From: Climacteris rufus
Lineage: Eukaryota > Chordata > Aves > Passeriformes > Climacteridae
Length of the DNA stretch: 64,000 nucleotides
Reading direction: 5' to 3'
Assembly: GCA_013398175.1 (NCBI GenBank)
Contig: VZRZ01004923.1
Span: 716,290-780,289, forward strand
The notes under the pieces were generated by a model. It made no database searches, had not been told where the DNA came from, and saw only the letters and a list, made by a program, of their open reading frames with translations. This document shows, piece after piece, positions 26,901-38,900 of the stretch (position 1 is the stretch's first letter; each line of letters starts with the position of its first letter). The position numbers and the translations under genes are program-made.

Positions 26901-29900
26901 CTTTTTTTCGGCCCCTCTTTAAAAACACATTTTCTGCTGTTTCTAAAATGCTTTTTCCAAGAAGAAAAGGAAGCTTAGAGGTGAATACAATGATTTGTTT
27001 TATCTCAAATTCTTATTCCAATTTGTTTCTTCCTTCTCTTTAATGTAATTGGCTTTGTTTCACATGAGAGACACTGACACCTTCAAGCTGAGATATACTT
27101 AAGTGTCACGGTAATTGCAACATTGCTTAAAAGTTATTTAGGAAAAGGCCCACGGAACTGATCCAAAGCCCCTAAAGTCAGTGAGCATGGAATAAGAAGA
27201 TAACTGCAAAGGGGCACAAGACACTACCTGAAAATGTTATACTAATATATACCATACACTAAAGGACCATCCACAACAAACAATCTGTGCTAGAAGGGGA
27301 AGTTTTAAGATACTTAAACAGATCCCCAGAGGCCATGGTCTAAAAGGAACAAGCCTTGAAGTTTTAGTAGTATTACTTTTAGTGTTCTACTACAAACTCC
27401 AGTGCAGTCAGACTTATCTGTCCTTTAAAGAACACTGAAAATTATTTTTTTAACAGGCAAAGGAAGAAAAGTAGACAAAGCATAGAAGAAAGGAAGGGTG
27501 AAATTTTCATATTCTCTATTTTCTAACATTTATTTTAACTCTTTAATCCTGTTTATCAAATTTTTTTTTATAACTTTTTTCTTTAATCGTCTTGAATATC
27601 TGCAATTTTTAACTTGGTTTAGCAGACTGAGATTCCCAAGAGAGAGAATGGCTTCCTTTGACAAAGGCCAAAATAAAAATATTGATTTTATTTTTCTCTA
27701 TCCAAACATAAGCTTAGAATCCTATACTTTTGAAAATTAAATTGAAAAGCTAGTTCTAAAGAAATCCTTTCTCTTATGAAACAGTACAGAAGCATAATAA
27801 AGCTATGGCAAAAAGTCTGCCACTTGACTAAACACACTCAGAAAACAAGGACAACATACACTTTACAGACAAATCATAAAGATATGACAAATTGCTAAAC
27901 AAGTTCACAGGACAGGCCACAGATAGAATAGTTTGAACAGATTGAACAGTTTTTCCAGCTTTATGTTGCATTTCTGCTAGAGGTCTAATAGCCTGAAGAG
28001 AAGGTTATTAGACTGTAGAGAGAGATGGAGCACTTTTAGTAATTTACTGTGGCTTTACAAATAGATATTTGAATCACACAATTGATGCATTCCCAATTCT
28101 AAGCAGGCTAAACTGTCCCTTGAAAACGTTGTCTTGCAAGAATAACACTGCACAGATTAACCATGCCTGGAATCTCTGAGCAGTACACAAGAAGTGGCAA
28201 CACCAGGACAAGGTTGCAACCATCTGTCAAGCCCCCATCTAATCCAATGGGAGACAAAGCTGGAACAGCCAAGCCTTTACCCCATTCCAGCTGTGTACAC
28301 CAGCCTTTTTCACGGGGCACTCAAGGTATTCTGATGAGACAGTACTTTTCTTTCATTTAACTCTCAAGTTAATTGCTTCTTGCAAATAAGCTCCCTTGAA
28401 CATGGTTACTACACATTAACACCAGTGGTGGCTGGCAGAAAGGCAGGTGGAGCTGCACAGGGGTGACCACAGGTGCCTTGCCATAGAGCCATGGTCACAG
28501 AAGCCAGGAGAGAAATTAAAGAAGCCAGGCTCAAATCAAACCTGGAGTCATGTTAATATTTGGTTCCTAGAATGTCATATTAACGTGTCATACTGCTGCA
28601 TATTTTTTCTATATCGTTTTTTATATACCAAATATAAATATATATCTGCATTACATGCTCCTCATTATCATGTTTTTCACAGAAGTAAACAGAAATAGAA
28701 CAGTTATGAAAGTACTAAACTAAAAAACAAGGGACCTCTTCCTAGAGCTGGGCTGGGAAGATGGCCAAAGCTGGAGTGCTATTACTGGAGAACTGCTGAT
28801 GTCTTTTGTCATTTGTTTACTGAACACAATTTTCTTATTTGACTCAATGGATTAATGCAATATGAAATATGCCAATTAACAGATCATATTATATCAATTC
28901 AAGATTATTAAATGTGTCTATTGTACCAGTGCCTACCATAAGTAGTGCTGAACGTTAAGTCATCACAAACCAAAAACAAAAACGAAGAAGAAACAAATGT
29001 ACACAGCAGAATCAAAGCTACTTTGACCAAACAGTTTGGGCCTCCAACACATTAAACTGAAGATTTTTACAAGTTATCTTTTTCAGTGGTATTGTGGTGA
29101 TTTTCACCATGTATCTCCTTGACCTATCCACGCAGTTGTGGATCCCAGGAGAGAAGAGATACTGCAAACATCTCTAAAATTCTGAATATTTCGTTTAACA
29201 TATTCCAGTTCATACAAATAAGTAGAACAAAAGTCAACTGTTAACATAAACAGAATCTAGGACATTGTTTCACTTTAATTATTCAGAATAAAGAGATAGT
29301 CAACATTCTGATGTGCACATTAAAACTAAAAAGTCTGAAGGCCTGTGTGGAAGGATAATGAACATTATATGAAACATGTTTTTTGTTTCCAAATGGAGCC
29401 TTGTCTTCAGCTGAATGAAATTAATATTATTGTCTATAACATTAATAGACAATCTAACATTAACAGACTAACTCCTGATTACTGAAAGCATTACTCATAG
29501 CATGGTTTAAAGCCCTCCTTATGACATGAAATGCAACATTAATGTGAGTCCTCAAACTGAGACACTGCAAGAACCTCCTTTCCCCTCAGCAGTTTCCCTG
29601 ATTTCGTCCATTTTTCTGAAAGAGTTATTCTAGACTTCTAGTTCACTCACACATAAGCTATGAAGAAACAGCAAACCAATGAGTTCTTATAACAAGGCTA
29701 TTACCTAATAATTTGACTTTGAAAGAAAATAAACTCTGAAATTCAATTCAATATGTGCTTTTCTATTAGGGAGACAAAGTATAGATCACTTTTCACTTAT
29801 AAGATGCACTATGAGCTAACACACAGAGCCATTCTGTGAATTTAAAAAGCCCACTTGACTAAACCATGCAATGTGGTTTGACAATTGTTTCATATTTAAT

Positions 29901-32900
29901 CAGAAGACCTAGCTGCCACAAAGAATTTTGTTGCTTACAATATTTAAGAGCTTTATGTTTGCCCAGCATATATATAAATGACATTTAACTGAATTTTCCT
30001 ATCAGGAAATGAAATATTTAAAGAACACTAATCAGAAGTAAACTATTAAAAATTTACTTTTTTGGTGACATGTTTTTCAGCATAGTTCATAAAAATGAAC
30101 AATTTCTTTGGAAAAAAGAAAATGCAAACTGAGCAGAATGTCTGATATTTTCCCCTTTAACACAAGCTCTAGAAATATTAAAGTGTGTTTTTGCATAGAG
30201 TCCACATCTCATGACAGAAAACATTGTGAGCACAGTGTGAATCCCAGAGAGCATATGCACAATAAAATCAACAGCCCCATCTGTATGGAATGAAGTTTTA
30301 CAAGAATACATATTTATGTTCAAATAGAAAGATAGAGTACTCCACTAGATATCAAGTGTGTCTGTAACTATTTGGATGGTTGCCAAATGTGTCTCATTCC
30401 AGCTAGGAACTGTTCTCTTAAAAATATCAGGGACACTATCTTCTCAAACTTTTCAATTGGTTAACTTCTGTAAACTACTGTAAGGGAATTGGATGAAGGC
30501 TGAGAAACAGGATAAATACAGTGGAGTGCATTATCTTGCAGGAATTGTTTCCTAGATTTAAACCTACTATTCTGTTAAGCACTCCACACCTCAGTGTTGG
30601 GATGGGGGAAAAAATAAGAGGTGAGGGTGGGTGCAAACTTCGTGGCTGCCAGTTAACTCTCACTACACCCTGCATTTCTCACTCCCAAATGCAAGCATTG
30701 TATAGAAGCTATCTATAGAATAACAGTTTCTAAATATAGCATACTGCAAAAATCCTAGGCAGTTTCAGTTTTTTTTACTGTCACTCTGCAGAACTCATTT
30801 TAAAAGACAAAAAGCAAGTAATTTTGTCTGGGATGTGCATTTAGAAAATCACGTATGAAACTGCTGGCATATTCAAAAGCTTGTCCAATTTGTTGTTTCG
30901 TTCAGTATGCCATTTATTAATTCCACTTCCAATACCATACTTGATTATGCTTAAGAGATACATCCTAACTCCCACCATTTAGCATCCACCAACACACTCA
31001 TACTCTTCATGTCAGTATCAAGGAGGAGACGAGGAGCCCCACACCAGAGCAAGTGGATGCCTGAGAGGAGGCTGTGACCCCATGGGAGTCCTGTGCTGGA
31101 GCAGGGTCCTGGTAGGAACCTGCAGACCTCAGACCTGCAGGCCCAAGCTGGAGCAGGTTTCCTGGTAGGACTTGTGACCCTGGGCTAGACCCATGCTGGA
31201 ATAGGCTGTCCTTGGAAGACTGCACCACATGGAACAGTGACCCATGCTGCAGCATGGGGTGTTGCACACGGGATGGACTCACATTGCAGGAGTTCACAGA
31301 GAACTATTCCTTGTGAGATGAACTCATGCTGGGGAAGTTCGTGGAGAGCTATCTCCCATGGGAGGGACTCCATGCTGGAGCAGGGGCAGGACTCCTCTCC
31401 CTAACCAGTGGGAGAAAACAACATGCAACGAACTGACCTAACCCCATTTGCTGTCTCACTGCACCACTGAGGAAGGAGGTAGAGCTGGGAAGGAGGGAGG
31501 GGTGGGGAGGAGGGTGTTTCTAAGGTCTTATTTTACTTATTATCCTGCTCTGACTTTGTTAGTAATAAATTCAATTAATATCTTTAGTTCTAGCCTGTTT
31601 TGCCCGTGATGGTTTTGGTAAGTGATATCTCTCTGTCCTTAATTCATGAGCTCTTTGTTGCATTTTCTCTCCCCTGTCCAGCTGAGGAGGGTACAGAGAG
31701 GCTTTGGTGGGTGCCAGGCAGCATCAACCCACTACAGAAGTTTTTACTAGCAGCATGGGGTGCCATGACTAACACAGTTCAAGTCAGATTGAAACTCAGG
31801 ATTGATTCCCATGTATAGGCATTAAGGGATGCTAAAAAGATAATTTTGCTCCACGCTTCATCAAGTGCATGATCATTTAACATGCAAATGTAACTGGGAT
31901 ATTTCACTTGAACTTAGCTCATTTGAAAAGCTGACAGCAGTTACTGCTTTTGCCAACATAGCTTCACCATTTAACAGAATGCCTGACAGTATCACTTCCC
32001 CCCATTTATCCCTGACTTTAAAAAGCCCTAAGGGAAAGCCAGTTGAGCAGCCTGTAATGAACTACTCAAATTACTTAGGAGTTAATTGTCTCTAAGCTGA
32101 GTTAACAGTCGAATGATACAGCTGTGTTTTAGGCAGAATACTACTTCAGCTGCCCCATGGCACTCCCTCGATTCAAGTACCACAAGTTTTCCTTAGTCTG
32201 CTGGCTCCAGGCACAGCACTTGCAGCAAGCCTCATCCTTGCAGAGCAAACTTTTATTTTCGAATCCTTCTCTCAACTAGCCTCCAGGAAAAGCCTGACTA
32301 CCTCTGTCACATGTGTCACAGACAGTAAAGCAGAGCTGTTCTGTGACAATTAAATTCAAGAAAAAAAGACAATTGCTCTGAGTGAAATAACTGTAATTCC
32401 AGAGTAAGTGGAAGCATGAGGAAAAATGTTTATTGTTTCTCCAGCTCTGAAGAGCAAGGTAAGTAAAACCTTGAAGTTGCTGAATAATACATCTTATGAC
32501 AAAGCAAAGCTTACTAAGTAGGCACTTAAACTGCATTGTGCAGCAGTCGGGACTCAGTTTGTGTGGAGAGAAGAGACAGCAATGAAACAGCAGAGCTCCT
32601 GACACTCATCAAATGCCAGATCTATACAAAGACAGATCTAGAGTCCCACATACAAACAGTGTCATTTCCTTAGCTTAAGCTATCTGAGATCCATGTCAGG
32701 GGGAACATTACTTTGGCAAATATGAGTGAAGGACAATGTGTCCCAGAGGCTTGTTCCACCATGAATTACACAAGAAAATATTCCCTACAGAGATGACAAT
32801 ATGAATCTGAAAGTGGCACTAACTTACACAGATTCTTTTTACTGACACCTCTGAAGGTCTGAAAATACATACTTGTGCCATCTCCCTCCCAGCCTCAAGT

Positions 32901-35900
32901 CTAAAGGTTCCCAAACTGTGAAAAGCAGGCACAAAAATGCTCATGCCATTAAAAATCCATGATAAATTTAGAAGACAATGTGATGTTTTTACAAGTAGTA
33001 TTCTCACACTGAAAGCGAGAAAAAGCCAGGTTTGGCATTCAGGAAAACTTTTACTACCATTGAGGTTTGTGCCAGAGAAAGACCAAAGGTCTTACTAGCA
33101 GATTTTCAAGACATCAGACACACATGAAATCAAATCTGTCCCTGCTGCAGAAGGCAGTATCAGTAACTAAACTTTCCATGCTGTAATCTCTGTGTAGTTA
33201 CAGCTGGTTTATAATACTCAGAATGTTTCAAATATATCAGAACAGCATAGTGAGAAAAGAAACATATCAAACGGAGAAGCAGGGTGGAACACAATATACA
33301 ATAATGACAAAAAATTAGATTGAACAAGACCATGCATTTAGTCTCCATCTTCACACACTCAGACATTCCACATTACTTATCAAAGTACTCCTTACAGGTG
33401 GAGAATATTAACTGTATTTTTCACAGTAGGGTATTTAAACGTGTGTTTCTCTGTTGTAGAAGGTTCCCACAGTTTGTAAGAGGGAGGGGGTAGGATAAAA
33501 TGAATATAACATGCATGAGAGTTAAACTTTAAAACCCATATTCTTCAGAATGAAAGGGAGAAAATTAGCTTTGTTTTACCCGAGATATACTGCAGGGAGA
33601 GATGGCAGGAGCTTTTTGTCAGCTTTGCCATTCTGTCACAGCAAGCAGATGACCTAACTTGTCAGAAGGTTCTTGGTAGACCTTATTCCTCTACCACTTT
33701 CACACTGGCAGCATCATCACTATTCAGCCTTTTAAAAAGATCACATTCTGTCATAGGCAAGACAACTGACAGAAGGTATAGATACGTCCATGTACTAAAC
33801 TTTTCAGAAATAAAGGGTTGTTTAAATTCAAAATTATATTAGTTGTATGTTTTCCAACACCTATGTTCCAATATACTCAGATGTACTGCTGTGTTTTATC
33901 TTCCTTCAGGTCAATGCCAACTTGAAAATATGAACTCTGGTGCACTCATAATTAATAATCAGATTAGGAATTCCTAATTAGTATTTTTAACTCTCCATGC
34001 TTTATGTTTAGCATACCTAATTAGTTTGGCAAGTCACACAAAACTGCTCCATGAACGCTGAAGTTTTTCAGAACTTCAGCCCTTTAATGATTCCCTATAA
34101 AGGTCCTGTGCTCTGTTGGAAAGGTGGCATCACCCACCATCAAGATCTGTGGCAGAACTTGCCAAGACTTCAAGGTTATTAGAGAACTAGTCAACAAACA
34201 AAGGAAGAAAAACCTCACTTCAAATGCTATTCTCAGCGATTGATGAAAGAGGTACCAGCATGTGACTTGCAACTGCATCCAACCAACCAGGAGCAGTTCA
34301 AATAAATTAATAGAATATCCTGAGTTGGAAAGGAACCACAAGGCTCACTGAGTGCAGGGCCAGCCCAAAAATTACACCATGTGTCTGAGAGCATTGTCCA
34401 AATGCCTTTTGAGCTCTGTCAGGCTTGGTGCTGTGACCACTTCCCTGGAGAGTCTGTTCCAGTGCCCAAACACCCTCTGGGTGAAGAACCTTGTCTTAAT
34501 ACCCAGCCTAAGCTAAAACACATTGTTCAAGTGAACTACTTCTGTGACATTCAACCATGTACGGTGAAGCTACTCAATTCAACTGCTTCCAAAACTGACA
34601 AACTAAGTTCTTACAATTAGCATCATACTGCTGTCTTACCACATTAAAACGTTACTCCTCCCCTTAAAGAAATCTACAGTCTTGAATCCTCTCTCCACAA
34701 CCAAGATTTCTCACTGTTAGCAGCACGTTGAATAATCTTCACATACCAATTGTGAACCATCAGCTTCTGCACAGCCAGGAGTGCATTGTAACGAACTTGT
34801 TGGTCTTCGTGATGCATGTGGTTCATGACCAGCTGCTTACCACCAAGTTGTTCAATCACTCTGAAAGACAGGAGGGGAACAGTTTTTTTGACATTACTTT
34901 TACTTCTGGGTAGCTATCCTATCCAATCACTTCACATTCAAGGCATTAAGAGTTTAAGTTTAAATTATGTAATATTTATGAAAAATACTTATTTCCTAAG
35001 ATACACATCTCATTCGACATGTTGCAAATACAGATTATCACCTACTACCTATGGATATTTTAAGATTTCACAACATCAGAAAGTGTTTGTACTGGACTCC
35101 TGCTTGCTACTTTGAAATAAACAATCAAGGAAACCATTTTCAGAGAAGGTAATTTACTTTATCCAGCTCTCCAAAGAACTAAATATTTGCTTGAAAGGCT
35201 TGGCAGGGTACAGAATTATTAATTATTAGGTAGGAGGAGGCGGTGCCCTCCCCTCCATTAATGGATGATAACAAAGTCACTCCATATTTTGCAAGCATAA
35301 AACCCCAATCTAGTCTGGCACTAGAAACAGAAAAAAACACAGAAAAATGCTTGTAATCACATCAAGACCTATTAAATCACCCACCTCATACACATTGTGC
35401 TTTCTGACATTCAAACTGTACTAGAGCCACAACTATTCCTGCACAAGATGCAGAACTGGCTGTTAAGGTACTATTTAAGAAAAAGTGCTTCAGCTGCATC
35501 TTTCACTACAAACTTCAACACTACAGTCAGCCATAGCTTTTTAACAGCTATACCACATCCTCCATGAATTACTGATGAAACCTTGTATCACATCATTAAT
35601 ATATAATTTCTTAATAAAAACAATGGAAGGCAACACACTTAAAACCTGAAAAAGTATCACCATCCAGACGACTTTACATGCAGCATTTCAGTCTGTCATA
35701 ACAGCAAGTTTGGAGAGAATTTGCAAGGAATATATAAGCTGATTATTCACTGACTTTCATATGTTTTTTTACATCAGTTCTCTCACAGGTCACTGAGTAG
35801 TTAGAACATGCTATCCTGTGAAGATGCTATCATTTGTATTACACTTAACCTGACACTGTCCTGCCATTCTAAGCTTGTATTAGCTACCTGCATTTAGTAC

Positions 35901-38900
35901 TGCTCTTTTCATGGCCAAATAAATGCATTGCTGCTGCACAACACAAAGTATTTTTGTAAACTGCAGAACAGGTATGAAGACACAGCATGGAGATGAAAAA
36001 GAGAACTCTCCATTTCATCTTGTAACTCTGTCAAAACCATCCTTAAGACCACAGGGAATATTATTTCCCAATAATATTAAAACATTTGTTTCATAAAGCA
36101 GGAATGCATTCAGAAAAGTGCAATTATTTTAAGCTGGAAAATCCTTGCCAAGAATTCAAGAAGATATCAGTAACGTAACAAATTTTAAAAAACCTTTATG
36201 CTTGCCTTATGCTGTCTCACATTTTTAATAACTATTGCGTACAAAAGCAAGACTATGAAATACAAATAATAATTTTTTCTTTATAATAGGGCTGATTTTA
36301 ACAGCTGGATTTTCAAGAATTAAAAAGATGTAAAAAAGGCATTAAACCGAAAAGCTTTCTTATGCTAAGAGAATGCAAGAACCAAAATGAAAAGTTAAAA
36401 GCCTATAATCACAAATGGTAATAGGCTCTTTCAGATGACAATACATCACTGAAATTGCGGCTGAGAATACGAAGAGTTGAAGAACAGCATTATCATTCTT
36501 GCATAATGCTACCTACAGGTACAAATCACTTCCCAGCCATGGGTTTTTGACCCAAAGGTCTAAACTGTGAAGAAGGTTCACAGTGAATCCTGTTCCTTCA
36601 AGTTCCAAATGTGTCCAAAACACTACATTTAGTTCTGTTTCCCCTCTCCTCAACTTCTGCTTACTTTACAGCAGTAGTAGAGCCCAGTGGAATTAGGGTA
36701 CGTGCACATCTTCTGCAGTGCCTGTTCCCCATAATACCACTGCAGTGAGCAAAATAGTGGCATTTCAAAAAAGTTTCTGGATGATGAAGATCCAGGTTTT
36801 AACATGACCCATTTAAAGGGAAAAAGAAGAAACAGAAGATAAAGACAAATGAGAACAATGTAGACTTACAGCAGAAGACAAACATGAAATCCACATCACA
36901 TATCTGAAAGCAGGCCAAGGTGACAAAGGGAATGCAAGTTGATTCTGAATCACGAGTTAAGGAAGGGAATGGCTATGGGTGCCCACCTCTTGTACATGTA
37001 AAACACAAAGTCCATGTTCATGGCATTCAAGAGATTCAAAGTGTTGATACTACGCAGCAATATCCCTTGAGCCACATGAAAGCTGTGCTGGAGGCCTGCA
37101 TTCATCTTCAGTGACAGGAAGCACCAGTGCCATACTTGATTTTTGCTGCTACTGTCTCAGAAAATGCATCTTGGTGAGCCTCATTAGAAGCCCACAGTGC
37201 TATTGTCTTGACAATTTGGTCCACAATGTGTAATTTTAAAGGCAACTTAGAATTATTTAAACTGACAGCATTGGGGAACAGCCAAGCAAAACCACAGTAT
37301 TTAGTTTAACAAACATTTTCTTTTGTCAAAAGGAAAGATTAGACAGAACTGTAACTCTAGGTCTCTGCTGTGTGCAGCAGGTAGTCAAGAAGTTTTAGGT
37401 TCCAATTCATCTCTGCTACCTTCAAAGGCTAAAGGACAATCCAGCGAAGAGTTGACAATAAACACTTAAAAAGAAACAAAAGTATTTAAGACACCTGCAT
37501 TCTTCTACTCTTCCAAATCAAGGAACAGTATCCATTCTTAAAGTGAGTCATGCAACGAGAGTATGAAATACCAACCATGCGTGGGAGCAGTAAACGACTA
37601 TATATCAAAAAACATCACGATAAGAAATGGACTATTATGCAGGAACTGACAGATAATCCTTAGGTATTTTAATATTTCAGTTAGTTCCAAAATTGCTGAA
37701 GTCCTATTTGGTAAAAATACACTGGATTACAAATAAAATCCTTTAAAAGAAAGAGATGGAGACACTTCAGTTTGCTCACTGGAACAGAAAGCTAAATAAG
37801 CCAAGTCTGTAAACAGAAAGCAGCTAAAGTATTAGAATTTGAAATAAGAATGTGGGTTAGAATAGTATCTAGGACATTTCTTATTTGTTGATGACCACTC
37901 CCTTTGAAGGCTGACACATTTCTGAATAGGCTTAACAGCCTGGGAGCTGAGTGGAGCTGTGGTCCCACCAGCTATTCATTTTCCCAGCTACAGACAGGAG
38001 GACAGAGGTCCTGTTTATTCACCCTTCTGATTTCATAGCTTTGGTCCAGCCACTGCATGGCCATAATAGCCCAAACATTCAGGTAGATGCATGCAAGCTG
38101 TTTAAAGATTACAGCAAATGCATAATAAAATTATTTCATACAAAGAGCAGCTCAAAGCAAGAACAATCAGCATTAGTCAGTCCTTCAGCTTTGCCACTTA
38201 CAGGCAGCACTCTTAGTTTCCACCTGTGCTGGTTTTGCAGGGCCTGGTTTTTTGGTAGTGGGAGGGCCACAAAGATGGCTTCTGTGAAAAGCTGCTTGAA
38301 GCTTCCACAGACATCCAGCAGAGCCAGTCCCTGATGGCTCTGAAGATGCTGCTAGTTGTGGCTGGGCCAAGTAGAGGTGGAGGTAACACCTCTGTGATAA
38401 CATATTTTAGAAGAAATCAATACAAAATTGGCTGCACAGCTTTAGTTCCAGTCAGACAAAGAGAAGGAGTGAGAACATGGGAGAAAAACAAAAATGGAGA
38501 CACCAAGGTCAACGAAGAAGAAGGAGGAGGAGGTGGTGCTCCAGGCACCAGAGCTGAGCTATCCCTGCAGCCTGTGGTGAGGACTGTGTTAAAGCAGCGT
38601 TCCCCTGCAACCATGGAGGCCCACAGAGATGCAGAGATCCACCTGCAGCCGTGGGGAAGGTGCCCACACCAGACCGGGAGGGCTGGATGCCCAGAGGGGG
38701 CTGTGTCCGGTGGGGTCGGCATGGACAAAGAGGCCTTGCCCCCGAGTTGGAGCAGCCTGTCCTTGGAAGGACTGCACCCCGTGGCACAGTGACCCACAGC
38801 AGGAGTATCAGGTGGGACTGTTTGCTGGTGGGAAGGATTCACATTATAGCAGTTTGGGAGGACTGCTGCTTGTGAGGTTTGGACCCACACTGGAGTAGTT

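Noticed and set aside
29429..29453. 9-bp perfect inverted repeat followed by a partial direct repeat (AACATTAATAGAC / AACATTAACAGAC)
   Set aside because: Short, A+T-rich, no transposon ends or duplications. Probably a local slippage product.
37134..37310. 59-codon open stretch on the minus strand with a protein-like sequence (VDQIVKTIALWASNEAHQ)
   Set aside because: I could not match it to any family. It has stops soon after and no splice-site context or matching exon partner. A processed-pseudogene fragment is possible; a translated search would decide it.
38334..38898. Overlapping ORFs of 60-157 codons in several frames
   Set aside because: They all lie inside the G+C-rich part of the solo LTR at 38225-39332. 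LTRs do not code for protein, and ORFs open in five frames at once show composition, not genes.
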